A stretch of 64,000 nt of DNA from Atherix ibis (lineage: Eukaryota > Arthropoda > Insecta > Diptera > Athericidae): positions 14,428,326 to 14,492,325 of the forward strand of contig OY282609.1 of NCBI GenBank assembly GCA_958298945.1. Reading direction: 5' to 3'. A program made the translations under genes and the position numbers. This document shows, in pieces, positions 37,110-49,600 of this stretch. The notes beneath the pieces were generated by a model. The model was not told the DNA's origin. It was given only the letters and a program-made list of their open reading frames with translations, and ran no database searches. How positions within the stretch are numbered: the first letter of the stretch is position 1; each line of letters begins with the position of its first letter.

Positions 37110-38004
37110 TAGGGTTTTCGAATTAGAGTGATATGATTTCTTTTTTTTTAAAACACACTAATTTTTAAGGAAATTTAAATATTTTTTATTTAATATGAAG
37201 TACAATCGATATAATTAAGTTCCAAAAAAAATGTCATTCAAATGGCCTCCACGACTTTTTTTGCAGGAACAAATTCGATGAACCCAATTTTCCAGCATTT
37301 TTCTATTAAATCAAGTCGTATGTCATGAATAAAACGTTTAATAATGACTTCTTAAGCTTGAAGAGAGTCTGATTTATTGCTAAAGACCAAAAACTTCAAA
37401 TAACCCCACAAGAAATAGTCTAATGGTGTTAAATCACAACTTCTTGGAGGCCATTCAATGTCATAATTTCTTGAAATAATCGAATCTCCAAACTTTCCTC
37501 GCAATAATTCGGTTGTTGCACGTGCTGTATGGCACGTAGACCCGTCTTGTTGGAACCAGATGTTGTCAAGATCAACTTCTTCCGATTTCGGCCATAAAAA
37601 GTTAGTTATAATCGATCTATACCGCTCTCCATTGACAGTAACGGTGTCACCAGCTCCATTTCGAAAGAAGTACGGACAGATGATTCCACCAGACCAAAAA
37701 CCATACCAAACTGTCAATTTAGGTGAATGTAATGGGTGTTCATGAATAATTCGTGGATTTTCTTTACACCAGAATCGACAGTTTTGTTTATTTACCGCAC
37801 CACTCAGATGAAAGTGCGCCTTATCGGAGAAGATGACGAGTGCACGAAAAGTTGCAATAATTTGTGAACGTTGTTCTTTCGTATATCTCACCATGATAAA
37901 ATTGTAAGCATTACTAAATACAATGAAAAAAAAGACAGATCATGACGTATTACAAATGGGCGAAACGTCACTTAAAAATCATATCAATCTTATTGTAAGC
38001 CCCA
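37110..38004 (-). mobile_element. mariner-like DD41D transposon, internally deleted
   Basis: Terminal inverted repeats of about 30 bases bound the element: the left end near 37,110 (TAGGGTTTTCGAATTA) matches the reverse complement of the right end near 38,004 (both run into GATATGATTT), and both ends abut TA. The minus strand has a 180-codon frame (37,894-37,352). A normal N-terminus (MVRYTKEQRSQIIATF) jumps directly to the first catalytic block FSD (D24), so the DNA-binding domain is deleted. D117 (FQQD) and D159 (LTPLD) are separated by 41 residues, placing it among the DD41D mariner-like elements. A stop at 37,352 and a frame change separate the usual C-terminal SRGGHLND. It is non-autonomous. 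It has no counterpart in unit 2. Confidence 0.88.
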
Positions 38005-38788
38005 TATAAGGGTTTCATGACAATGGTTATGTAGAAGAATGCCCTGTTCTTGTAGAAATACCTTCCATAAAAGAATGGAGATCGAATTTTCGGTGCACGA
38101 CGCCATTTAATTTTGAACAGTGGACGATAAAGCTGACACAATGAACATCAAGCATTTACAAGAGGTGTTAGTATTTTGTTTAATTGATGTATAAGTGAAT
38201 TGGTTAATTGGGAGAACATTGAGGATATATCTTGGGATAACAATGACGGAGCGGGAATATTATTCTTACAGCGAGATTGTTGCTGTTGTGGTTGTTGTAA
38301 TTGTGGCTGCTGTTCAATGTTGGAGACTCCTGCCGCGACCGCAGTTAATGGTAAACCTTACAGGACTGGTTGACTATGTTTAAAGATTAGTTGGTTGGTT
38401 TTTTTTTTGTTCGGATTGAACTCCTGCAGTTTTTTGTAAGTAGAGCATTCCTTATAATTTGCGGGATTGGCTATCATCGCAGAGAATGCCTTTGGCTGAA
38501 GTAGTTTTTTTTTCTTACATTCAGTTGTAAGGTGCTTGACGTATTTGGGAGTGTGTCGACAATAAGTCTTCGTATGTCCGCACTCTTCGCATCTATAGCA
38601 TTGGACAATATCTTTACTGCTGTACGGTTCTTCAAATTTTTTTTTATGTACATTAGCGTCTCGACGTTTAAGATGTCTTTATTGTTGGGCGCCAGTTTTA
38701 GTGACATGAAAAATAGTAGCAGAGGAGTAGTTTTTTTACCCTAGAAATAGTAGTGCCGCTCTGTCCTAATGTCTCCAAATCATTTTTT

Positions 38789-38922
38789 ATGTCTTCAGTT
38801 GGTGTTGAATGATGTAGATGACGAATTATTACCTACTAACCCCGTTCTGCCTTGGATGTCTTCAGTTTGTGTTGAATGATGTAGATGACGAATTAGTACT
38901 AAGCCCGTACTAGACAATACTT
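38789..38922. repeat. 67-base tandem duplication within LINE ORF1
   Basis: ATGTCTTCAGTTGGTGTTGA begins at 38,789 and recurs, with one change, at 38,856, continuing through GATGTAGATGACGAATTA. Unit 2 has a single diverged copy. Since 67 is not a multiple of three it breaks the ORF1 frame. Confidence 0.8.
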
Positions 38923-39011
38923 CTATAAGGACCACCAGACTTAGCTTATATTGCAAGCCTTTTTGCATTCGTCTTACAAACGAACTGCTCAGTACCACTG
39001 CGTTTAGCAAT

Positions 39012-39338
39012 AGCTGTATTCCATTGGACCAATTTTGCTACTACACTAGTTGTGTATCTGTCATCATCTACTTTACCTCGAACAGAGCAGTAGTTTTCCG
39101 CTGGAGTTAAGCATACAATGTACGGTAGATGGATTGTAGTTGCTACAGTGAAAATAGATAGATTTGTGGGTTCGTTGGTTATGTTGAAATGTCATATTTT
39201 TGTTTTTATTGTTTATGTGTGAATAAACTCTGTATTGTTGGTGACTATTGTGTGATTGTATTTTACTGCTGTATTGATATGTTCATTTTATTGAGAGTCT
39301 ACAGCGCTGTAGTAAAATTGGTCCAATGGAATACAGCT
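39012..39338. mobile_element. 327-bp MITE with long terminal inverted repeats
   Basis: The left end AGCTGTATTCCATTGGACCA (39,012) is repeated inverted at the right end (39,338). The arms match over about 31 bases with a single one-base difference. It is flanked by AAT on both sides, a candidate 3-base target-site duplication. Unit 2 shows the empty site (GGCAATAACACGACC near 53,470), so this insertion came after the unit 1/unit 2 duplication. It has no coding capacity. A 3-base duplication would fit the PIF/Harbinger superfamily, but the terminal sequence does not prove it. Confidence 0.88.
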
Positions 39339-39739
39339 AATGACACGACCTAGCTCAACAAAATTTGTGACATTTGTGACGGAAATGAGCGATGGCTTAT
39401 AGCATTATCGGTTCTCGCGTGTGCAGAGGAATTTGCAAGCGTTGCATCGCTTGAAGTTTCGGACAATAGAGCAAATCTATTGTCGGAACCGTTTTCTGCT
39501 GTGACCGATGCTGGAAACTTTATTGCTTTCTTTTAATTTTTAGTCTTTGGCGATGAGCCAGGTAAGATGATAGCAGTTACATTTCTTTTCGGTGTTCCCG
39601 TATGCCGAGGTCGTCCAACTGGTTTTATAAATTCGCAGCTGCGTAGGGTATCTGTATCCTCTCCGGCAGAAGACATTGACATCGACTGCGATAATCGTTC
39701 ATCGGTCATCGTTGACATTTCTCACGCTTATTCAAATCT

Positions 39740-40912
39740 TATATAAATTTATTTGTACGTAATTGAAAAAATTGTAAGCTATACCAAGTAAAAATGGTTA
39801 AAAATAAAAATAATAATTAAACAGTTAACTTTGAAGACTATTTTACCAGAACTGTAACAGCATATTTTATATACGGGCATTTTGTATTTATTATTAATCT
39901 TCATAACATTTGTAATCAAATTATATTAATTTTATATAAAAAATTTGATTTACTGATAAATAAAATATGTTTTTGTATCCACGCAATTTTAAAAACTGCA
40001 CTTGAGAAGCGACCATTGAAAATACCATCGGATATAAGTATTTTTATTCTAACTAAAGCCGAATTAAAGAAGAGCTCATAGTTTTTACAATAGTTAATGT
40101 CCGTGCCATAATATTTATGTATATTGCCAGAAAAAAGTTAATATAGTAGCTCTGGCGCAAAGGATTAAAATTTCTAGATTAATATTGTCTAATAAATTTT
40201 TAGTATTTAAACGTATTCCATATTTAATCAAACTGGTCAGCTGGATTGATAAAAAATTTACAAACCTAAGTATGATAGCAAATTAATACAACTGTTTCTA
40301 AAGAAGGATACGATTCGCCTTTTAAAAGCCTTGACCGGTTATTTAAATTTAAACAATCAAGAAATGCATACTCATAAGTATACCATTTAAATAGCGTGGG
40401 CGCAAATAATAATTGATCTTATTTGTAGTTACCAAAATTATTTGAGAAAATTTTATGCACTCGTACATTCAAAATGCCGTACTCGATTTATGGAAAGCTA
40501 AATATAAAAACGTAAATTTTTAATAACCCAATTAAATAAACATTTGGTCGATTTTTTAAAACGATGAACAGTTCATTATCATACCAAATATTCAAAAATA
40601 TTTAAAAAAAATTAAGATCAAATTTAAAAAACACCTACAGACACAGTTTTGTTATATATTTTCGATATTTTTACCTGCTATTTTAAGATATTAATTTTGT
40701 TATATATTATTCAAGAGTTATGACGCACCACAATAGTTTGATATCTAATATATGATTTGATTTTTTTACCTAATTGGGTATTTCTGAAATTAAACAATTC
40801 CTCCAGATAGGCAGCTATTAATTTAAAAAAAATTCAGAATTAAATTACTTCATCTTCCTTGATCATGAATATATTTAAAGTTCAATTATTTATTCTCAAT
40901 TATGGGTATTAC
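39740..40912. other. unit 1 spacer between LINE remnants, no gene
   Basis: This AT-rich spacer is collinear in part with 53,800-55,010 of unit 2 (shared strings around TTTGATTTACTGATAAATAAAATATG). Nothing coding is seen. Confidence 0.5.
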
Positions 40913-41280
40913 AGTCTTTACAATCCAAGATACTCCGTAAATTTGTTGTGCCCCCTTTTATGTTCATAACAACGTAATACATTGTGATCTAAATGTTCTA
41001 TTTGTTCAGGACATGTGCATTTCCCGCTATCAAAAATTACACTTCCGTTTATCCCATCATTATAATTCACTTGTGACAGAATTATCCTGTACTGCCATCC
41101 CCGAAACTCCAATTGGATACTTTAGAGAAAATGGCCTAGAAATCTTATAGAGGGATCTAACTCCTGTTAGTTGTAGAAACGCCGATGAGTGTTTACTGCC
41201 ACTTCATGATGCAGAAGATTGTAATCTAAAATGTTATGTAAATCTGCTTGTAACAATTCAATTGTAGTTGCAGATTAAAA
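40913..41280 (+). mobile_element. Jockey-clade LINE 3' end, plus strand, unit 1/2 junction
   Basis: The plus strand reads PFYVHNNVIHCDLNVLF, then SHHYNSLVTELSC, then CLLPLHDAEDCN: the C-terminal tail of a Jockey reverse transcriptase followed by the 3' UTR, ending TTGTAGTTGCAGATTAAAAA at about 41,280. It is the same family as the minus-strand remnants at 36.6 and 52.2 kb, in opposite orientation. Sequence homologous to the left edge of unit 1 starts right after this tail. Stops show it is dead and 5'-truncated. Confidence 0.75.
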
Positions 41281-41936
41281 AAATTTATTATATTTGCAAC
41301 AACTTATGTACTTTTTTAAAGAACATTTATCTAAATTTTTATGTTTGCATGACTGAATGTTTTTCTATGGTTTTTTCATAATTTCTCTCACAATATTTTT
41401 GGGTTCTAAATTCTTTTATTTATTTTTTATTATTCAAAATGTATTTTTGCCATGACTATTATAAATTTATTAGCTTTTGTAAAACATTTTTTAAAATAGT
41501 ATTTCCCCTTAAAAAGTACCACTTGTAAAAATAGATTATTAAGTAATTCTTTATATAATATCTTATCTCAATTTATTGGAAATTTTTAAGAATTGATGTG
41601 TCATATTCAAGCACAGTTAATCATATTATAAATAAGGGATGACTGCATAAATATTCAGTAAAAAATCGACATGTAACAAAACAAAATACAATAATTTACC
41701 CTGTCAACTTTATTTTTTCTTTCGGACCTGTCGAAGAAAATTGAATAAAATAAACTCGTTTGAATTCAAATTTCAAGTCAAAATATGCAATTTTCGTATT
41801 TATTATCTAATAAGTTATTTTAATCAAAGTAACAAATATGACAAAAAAAACATTTAGATTCGTTATAAAATGGAACGAAAAAGCTTTAGTTTTTAAATTT
41901 ATCTTATTCTTAACATATTTATTGTTATTTTTATAA
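41281..41936. other. AT-rich start of unit 2
   Basis: This stretch is collinear with 55,398-56,031 in unit 3. In unit 1 only the first about 50 bases are present. No gene is recognised. Confidence 0.5.
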
Positions 41937-42161
41937 TTGTATATATTTAAAGAATTTCCCAAAAATATTTCTACGTCTAGAGAGTGTGGTACTTTTGATT
42001 TAATGTTCTTTTTATATAAAGTTCAGATTGAAATGATTATTTATAAGACATCATCAGATGACTTTGACTTTGTTGTAATGTTAACCATTTGTTCAGAACA
42101 TAGAGTTTCTACTCGTATTTTAGAGGTAAAGGTTATTAGCTTGGACATGATTTTGTTATAA
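41937..42161 (+). other. highly conserved block M, unit 2 (74-codon open frame, no ATG)
   Basis: The block is open on the plus strand for 74 codons starting from TTG and ends with a stop; the translation (fragments SSDDFDFVVMLTI, CSEHRVSTRILEVK) is not recognised. Compared with 56,032-56,256 in unit 3 I count one difference in 225 bases, clearly fewer than in the flanking AT-rich DNA. Unit 1 lacks the block. The minus strand also has a short ATG-started frame (MSKLITFTSKIRVET). It could be an exon of an unrecognised gene, a regulatory element or a recent conversion tract. Confidence 0.35.
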
Positions 42162-43656
42162 AGAAAATTTATTATTAAATTTAGCAAAAATATAATTCTT
42201 GATTATATAAATTATTTTCACCTTAAAAGAAAAACTCACATTCACCACAAAAACCAAAATATTTTTAAAACATCACAAACACAAACATTTTTGAAGAGAT
42301 TAACTCAATTTATTTAAAGAAAAACTGTTTTAAATTTATAAAAAAATTTTTTGTTTTTTATTGAAAAAATTTAAATTCAAACTTTGTCACAAAAAAAATT
42401 CAGTATTCCTGACTTTCATGTGCAGTTTTAATGCATACCATTAATTTTTATTTTATTTTATTCAAAGTTTCATATTTACTAAAAAATAAATAAATTAAAA
42501 GTCTTAAATTAAATTTAATAAAATACAAGTGGTGGAAAATCTCAAAAAAAAATTCAAAATTGTTCAATATAAAAATTATATTTTAAGAAAATTTTTAAAT
42601 TTTACTTTTTAGGGATTATAAAATAATGCAATAAAAAAATCTACAACCAAATAGAAGTTATTAGATTTTCCTGTTTTTTTACGAAAACCAAATTATATTT
42701 TAAACTTTTTGCAATATGATAAAAAACATCTTAAATCAAACAAAAAAACAATTTTCACATAGTTTTAGGTAAACAATATTTTTTATTCATGTTGTTTTTT
42801 TTCAATTTTTTATAAATTTCAATAACAACGTCAAAATTTTCCACAAAATTAATTTCTTATATTTTTAATTAACTTAAAAAGAAAAATATAATCGTAAAGA
42901 ATCTTTTAACGTATCATTCTATCCAAATTTCTACAAAAATATATTATATTAAAAAACTTATAATAAAGAATTTATTTTTTTAAATTTTATTTATTTTCAA
43001 TAAAAGTTTTTAAATGTTATTCAAATTTAAATAAAAATAACTCTCCGAATAATTTTTTTACAATTCCAATTTTAAACTTCTTGCATAAATTGATTTCGTT
43101 TATTTTTGCCCAATTTTACAGGAAAATTTTTTTTATATTTTTTAATGCATAGGAAATATTTTTAAATTTTTATATCGAAAAGTCAAAATTTTTTTTGCAA
43201 TAAGAAAAATAGAAAATTTAAAAAAGAATTTTTCGGAAATTTTGGATTTTTGGTACGAGTTTTGAATTATATTTTAGCAATGAGACTACAAAATTTAAGG
43301 GTCGCAAAAATAATTTGTCGATATTTACCAAGTTGTTTCTATTGAAAAATGTAAATTATTTTTGATTGTTGGTTTATATGAAAATTTTGCTGAAGTTTAC
43401 CTTATTATATTGTAGATAATTTTACTTATTTTAAATTTAAAAGCCTTCAAGTGGTATTATTAAATGGAGTTTAGTTATAAGAGAAAATTAATTTTTGTTT
43501 GTTTGAGAACCAGATAATTTCTAAAATTGTTATTTTGGTGGAGATTTATTTATTTATAAATAAATTAAGCAAACAAATTATGTTAACTATGGCAAAAAGT
43601 TGATGATGTATTAACAATAATTATAGAAAGAAAAAAAAGAAAATAACATATTTTTT
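42162..43656. other. very AT-rich unit 2 spacer
   Basis: This is collinear with 56,257-57,800 in unit 3 and absent from unit 1. It consists of long A/T runs without coding signal. Confidence 0.5.
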
Positions 43657-43920
43657 GTGAGAATTGTTAAAATAAAATCCACAAAAATATTTGAAAATAA
43701 AACGTTGGAAAAACCTTTATTTAGAGCTAAAGCCATTCAAAAAATAATTGAATTTTTTTTGGTTATGCAATATTGTAGAAATATTTTATTTAAAGTTAAT
43801 TTGTTTCAGTTAAATAAAAAATTTAGCAACAAATGGATACTTAGAAAATTCCTAAAAACACACATTCTGTTGGGTTCTTTCAATAAATTTTCCTTTCACT
43901 TAACCTGGGAGGTGTATTAA
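43657..43920 (+). other. conserved block K, unit 2 (open frame, unrecognised)
   Basis: An 87-codon open frame without a plausible ATG includes KIFENKTLEKPLFRAK and NKWILRKFLKTHILLGSF. It is repeated nearly unchanged in unit 3 and in broken form in unit 1. The family is not recognised, and the broken unit 1 copy argues against a conserved gene. Confidence 0.35.
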
Positions 43921-45230
43921 ATAAAATACAAATTATAAAAAGCATTATTATGCCATTAAAATTAATTTATTTTAATACAAAAAACATCAAAATTACCAAT
44001 AAAAATAATAAATAAAAGTTAAAATTTATTATCAGCTAATCAGGTTTTTAAGAGAATTTGTATGGAATTAAGAGAATATTAATATAAATAACATATTTTA
44101 AAAAAATAATACTAAAAATATATACAAAACATTAATAATTGAATTAAAAAACGAAGTTATATTTACCTAAAAAATAGTTAATATAAATGATTAAAAATTA
44201 ATAAAATAAATTGTATAAGAGACTACAGTAAGAATTAAAATATAAAATATACTGTATCAGCTTTGAAACAAATGTTAACTGTTTATTATATATTGTTTAT
44301 TTTTAGTTTTGTTTTTTTTTATATTTCGTTTTTTAATGACTTTAAATTAAGGATAAATTAATTGCGGCATTAAATTGAATGCAGTCCTATGTAAATACTA
44401 TATTTTTAAAAATTTTGAAGAATTGGAATTATCCTGTTCTTATATTATTTGTAAAAATTGAATATACAAATCATATAAAAACAGGATACTAAATATAATA
44501 TTGAATTAATTTTAAATATTAGTATTAGAACTAAAATAATTAATAAAAAAATTTAAAAAAAAAACATTAAAGATGTTATAAAAAAAGAGAAATAATAAAA
44601 TAATATTGGTCGAACAATACTATAAGATATGGCGAAAAGATATAAGAAATGACCCCCTATAAATGATAATATACTACACTCAATGAAAAAAAACTTATAA
44701 TACAATGAGTGAGATCTTACAAGTTTTGCCTAATTGAACGAGATGATATCGTAATTATGTACTAAAAATTATATAACAAATTTCCAAGAAAAATAAATAA
44801 TATAAAAAAAGGACAACATTGTAAATGGGTTAATATTAAAAAAGTAAAGATAATAAAAATAAACACAAACAAAAGTATGAATATACAAAAATTTACATTA
44901 AAATATTCATGAATGAAAAACAAAATCCAAATTATAATTATAAATTATTATAAAAAAATAACTGAAAGTAAAAACCTAAACTAAAAAGTTAATAAAGTAA
45001 ATATTTGAAAATATATTTAGTGCGTTTTATTCAATTTTATTAATTTTTTATTATTAAGTTTTCTGTTAAAATTTTGCCAGTAAAACTTATGACAGCTAAA
45101 ATATTTTTACTTTAAATATTTTAAGTCAAATTAATTTCATTAAAAAGTTTTAGCAAAAATTTCTTCAGTTAAAAATTTGTTCAGCAAAAGTTTGTTCACT
45201 AAATATTTTCAATAAAAATTTATCCACTCA
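43921..45230. other. very AT-rich unit 2 spacer
   Basis: Collinear with 58,034-59,310 in unit 3 and, with gaps, 28,646-29,430 in unit 1. No coding signal. Confidence 0.5.
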
Positions 45231-45234
45231 AAAT

Positions 45235-45930
45235 TTTCACACGACAACCTTTTTCGAGCCTTTCCAGAAGCTTCAATGTTAATCGACTGGCTGAATTCAC
45301 AAAAGCTCCTACTCGTCCTTCAATTTCATCAATTTTCAAAGCGAAAGGCCACTGGAAAGCTTAACATAAAATTTGATGGCACATCATTTATCGAAATTTC
45401 GTTGTTCCATTTTTCGTAACGCACTACAAAAAGCACTAATTCGCTGCTTATTCCGCTGTGTAGGGTCGCGGAGTTATGGAACTTATACTTAACATCTAGA
45501 AGGACATCTCTTATGTGGAGAAGAATAATTGGCAGATCGCCTTCATTAATGTCAGTCTTGTAACTTTTTTCTCACAACTATTGAAAGAATCAGAAACGAT
45601 AAAATTATCGAAATGTTTTAATAAATCAGCAAACGGGAATGAGGGCAGATGAAGGCGAAAGATAGCAAAGCTGGCAGAGTTGCTAACAATAATGAAGTAC
45701 TAACAATGCTAACACAAATATAAGGAAGGTAGCCACAGAGTTTTATTTCAGTTTTAAAAAAAAAGCGCATATACGAAAATACCCAGTCGCGATTATCAAA
45801 AGTGTTTTTTTGACAAAAATCGAAAATTCGAAGAAATTATTTTTCGACAGGTTATTGTGTATTCTTATCTCTTATGACTATTTTCAACTTTGATTCTCTA
45901 AATGCCTACGTGGCTTCATGATAGTAAAAC
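45235..45930 (+). repeat. dispersed repeat R1, unit 2 copy
   Basis: This is the R1 copy upstream of STAND gene 2. The antisense remnant on the minus strand is the best preserved of the set: FADLLKHFDNFIVSDSF, then INEGDLPIILLHIRDVLLDV, then ELVLFVVRYEKWNNEIS, then INDVPSNFMLSFP, then stops. The protein family is not recognised. The 3' part has the same non-coding strings as the copy at 19.6-20.1 kb. Confidence 0.65.
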
Positions 45931-46089
45931 CATTCCACGTCATCAATAAGATTATAATATCAGATTGATTTTTTTGTATGGATAATTTAATGGTTAGTTC
46001 GAAATAAGTTAATAGTCTCAAAATAATTGTACATTTTTATTTAGTGATATTTATTTGATAAAATTAGTTATAGATAGGTTATCTTTATT

Positions 46090-46638
46090 AAAAAGAGTAC
46101 CCTTTAACTAAAAATGTCTAATAGAAGCAAGAAATTCGATTATATATTGGCAGTCTTGCTTCAGCAGTTCTTCACAGCGCAATTTAAAAATAATTGGAAA
46201 TAAAGTGCTTAATTTGTAAAAATAATTATTAGCGGATAAAGTTCAGGATATATTTTATTGAAAGTTAATTTGAAAATTTTGGACTTGGAAATTTGAGACA
46301 TCATTGATCGGAAATTTATATTGATACTTTTCTCAATAACCAAATATTAGTTTTCATTTTTTTCAACATCAATTGTGTATAAAAACAATTAAATAAATTA
46401 ATTCGAACTTTAATAAAAACTTATAGTTTTTGATAAAAAGAAAATCTGAATTCAAGAAATGATTAGTATAACTATAAAATAATGATGAGTCGTAATTTAT
46501 AAGTAAATATTTAATGAACCCTAATTCAAAATTAATAAATGCAAATTGATTTATAACAAAACGTGAAATTATAATAAAGAAAATATTTAAACAAATTTGA
46601 ATATATTTGAAGAGTCGATTTCAAATTTATTAGGAATA
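46090..46638 (+). promoter_or_regulatory. STAND gene 2 promoter and 5' leader
   Basis: Counterpart of the unit 1 leader. It has TATAAAAA at 46,378-46,385, a donor-like AA|GTAAAT near 46,503 and an acceptor-like TATTAG ending five bases before the ATG at 46,639. The same order and spacing as in unit 1 supports a shared promoter and a 5' UTR intron. Confidence 0.5.
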
Positions 46639-49600
46639 ATGAATATTCCTTCCGGGTCAAACAGTAATAAAGATACTCAACCTCGAGTGTCGGGAAACCG
46701 AAAGACAAATTCGGATGGTGATTCTAAAAGTTTAGAAGAAAATCCTGGAAAAAAACAAAATAACCCTGATGAAGATGTTAATGGTTCCGAAAATGATCCC
46801 TCAGAAATCAAAAATCGCAAAGCTTATGGCGCAAAACAAACTCAACCTGGAATAACTTATCAATTGCATGTGATCTTACTTGTAATACTAAATGCTATGA
46901 AGAAAAAATTTAGTTTTGAGGTGGACTCGGAAATTGAAAAGGCCGGCAAATTCGACGATGTGGTAATCAAGTACAAAAAGGAAGGCTCTGATGATTATAA
47001 ATATCTTTTCGTTCAAGTAAAATATATTAATTCGCAGAAGTATATAACTTTGAGAAATATGACAGGAGACCAAAAGAATGTTAATCATTACAATATTCCA
47101 AAACATTTTCCATCTTATTCAGAAATAAAACGAAATTATACGGAACCATCAGAGAAGCTATACGTTTTTTATACAAATTTAAATTTTCATCGGGACATAA
47201 TAAATGATTTTGTAATAATCAACGATAAAAATGAATTTCTTGATACAAAACTTTATAAATTGAAACGTGAAAGTAAGTGTTGGAACGAATTTGTGGAAGC
47301 TATTAAAAAAAAAGACATACTTGCGATTGATGCTGACATCGAAGATTTTCTACAAAATTTACAGTTCGCGGTTAATCAACCAGATAAATCCGCATTGGAA
47401 GAAAAAGTTCGGAAGATTTTTGAGCAAGTTTATGTGTATTCAGAAAAACTATCGGCCTATAAGAGCTTTATTGTAGAAATGCGTGGATGGTTCGAAAATT
47501 CAGGCTCTAAAATTCAGACACAAAAAACTGTAGATAAAATGTTCAAAGAAATTAACTTGGAAATAATGGAATGCATAAGAAATGACATAGAAGATCCTGT
47601 AGAATATTTCACTGGAAGGGAGGAGGTCTTAAAAAGTCTTCATGAACAGTTACAAACTAATAGTGATGGAATGACAGTACTTTCACAATTAACACCTATA
47701 AGCGGAATGGGAGGCATTGGCAAAACGGAGACTGTACGCAAATATGCACAAATTTTTGGGCATAATTATTTACGCAATGTTATTTGGATAAATGCGGAGA
47801 ATAAGAAAAGTATAGAAGATTCATTTAAGAAATTGGCGAAAATATTGGATATTAATACAAAAGACAAAGATGGAAACGATATCGAGTTCGAAAATATTTT
47901 AAACAAAATATATTTTGTTGTCGCGAAAAAACCTTTTCTTATCATATTCGATAATGCAGAGGCTTATAAAAATACATCGAACGGAGATAATTCAGTTACT
48001 GGAATCAAATCATATCTACCAAAATCACTTCATCTTAATTCTGAAAATGAAGTCTCGATGAACCAACATTTGCTTATAACGTCCAGAAATAGAGATTGGC
48101 CCAAACCAATAAAAGTTACTGATTTGGATGTGTTTGATGAACAGGAGTCGATGAAATACATTAAGCGAGTACTAGAAATAGACTCAAATGACCATTCTGA
48201 GGATGAAAATATATCGAAACTTTGTAATTTATTGCAGAATTATCCTCTAGCATTGGCACAAGCAGCTGCATATATAATTGATGCAACTAGAAACAGAAAA
48301 GGAACTGATAATAAAGAGTTTTCAATTGTCGACTACATTAAATTATTTGAAGAGGAAAGCATTCAGCAAAAAGGAGAATTATTAGAATTTTCGGTAGACA
48401 CGAGTTTAGCAGATAATTACGAGAAAACCGTTTTTGTAACGTTTGATATTACATTAAAAAAAATCAAAAATACCAAAAAATGTGGTCAATTGGCAGTAAA
48501 AATATTAAATTGCATGTCATTTTTTGAACCAGACGGAATACTAAGCAACGTTTTTCTAACTTTTGCGGAGAATGATGAAAAAAAGTTAGCTTCGGCATTG
48601 CGAATTTTGGACGATAATTGTTTGGTTAAAAAATTTGAAGGCACATTAAGTATTCATCGAATTCTGCAACTGGTAATTAGAGGTAAGGTCCAAGGAAGCA
48701 GTCAAGAATTTGAAGACACAATAACTCAGATCGATACTATAAGACACATAATAGAAATAAATCATTTGGAATCAGCATGGAATCATATTAAAGGAACTGA
48801 AGAATTTATTGGTTTGGTGGTTCATTGGCCATATCAAATTATTGTGAAACAGAATAGAAATAAATGGTTGGCTGCTATTAAATTTGCTTTTGATAATCTA
48901 AATTTTCTGATTAATTTTACGAATATAGACCATTTAGAAATTCAGTTAATATCAAAATTTATCAGTGATGAACTAATCTTAAGAGCTCTACTATTACACT
49001 TCTTCAAAGAAGAAAGAATCTCTGCTACCAAGATTCTTACAAATATCAGAGAAATTTCTACGAAATACGATGATCAAAAAAACATTCCTTGTCAATATAA
49101 TATAATTAAGTATGGGAAAATGGTACTCATTTTTGCAGATTGCCTTAAAATGGTTCGAATAAAGCATGACAGTACTTCTATTATTACCAAATTAAGAAAA
49201 GAGTCTCCTGAATTATATTTGCAAAATAAAGAATTAAAGAGGCTCTTTGAAAAATGTTGTAAAGTTATAGCGAACACGAATTCTGATTCCTTATACGGAC
49301 TTAATAAAGTTCAATACCTGGGGCTTATTGTAGGAATTTTCAATGTTAGCATTTTTGATCCCTGGACAGAGAAACGCACCTTCCATTTGATCGCCTCTAC
49401 ATTATGCACCTGTAAAATTCTTGAGTATCTTGAAAAAACATCCGACCTAGTTATACTCTGCTTTTGGAATCCTATTCCGAAGCTAAAAATGCTTACATTA
49501 TATTGGCTCACAGTGCTTAGTAAACATGGTAGTTCATATGATCGGATCCCAAAAATAAGAGCAATTATTGCCAAGGAATTTATATATTCTTCCATTTATT

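Larger units (their letters stand above)
38090..39718 (-). pseudogene. Jockey-clade LINE ORF1 (gag-like) remnant, unit 1
   Basis: On the minus strand it starts MSTMTDERLSQSMSMSS at 39,718 and includes KPVGRPRHTGTPKRN, then HLHHSTQTEDIQ (PRE_C2HC-type region), APNNKDILNVETLMYIK and a CCHC knuckle YRCEECGHTKTYC near 38,600, ending with ANPANYK and a Q-rich tail. These blocks in this order are typical of Jockey-clade ORF1 nucleic-acid-binding proteins. The frame is broken by stops, a 67-base tandem duplication (38,789-38,922) and a MITE (39,012-39,338). The equivalent copy in unit 2 (52,650-53,790) lacks the last two. Confidence 0.8.

Noticed and set aside
41937..42161. Calling block M a protein-coding gene
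   Set aside because: It has no ATG, is absent from unit 1 and matches no family; conservation alone between two recent duplicates is not enough.
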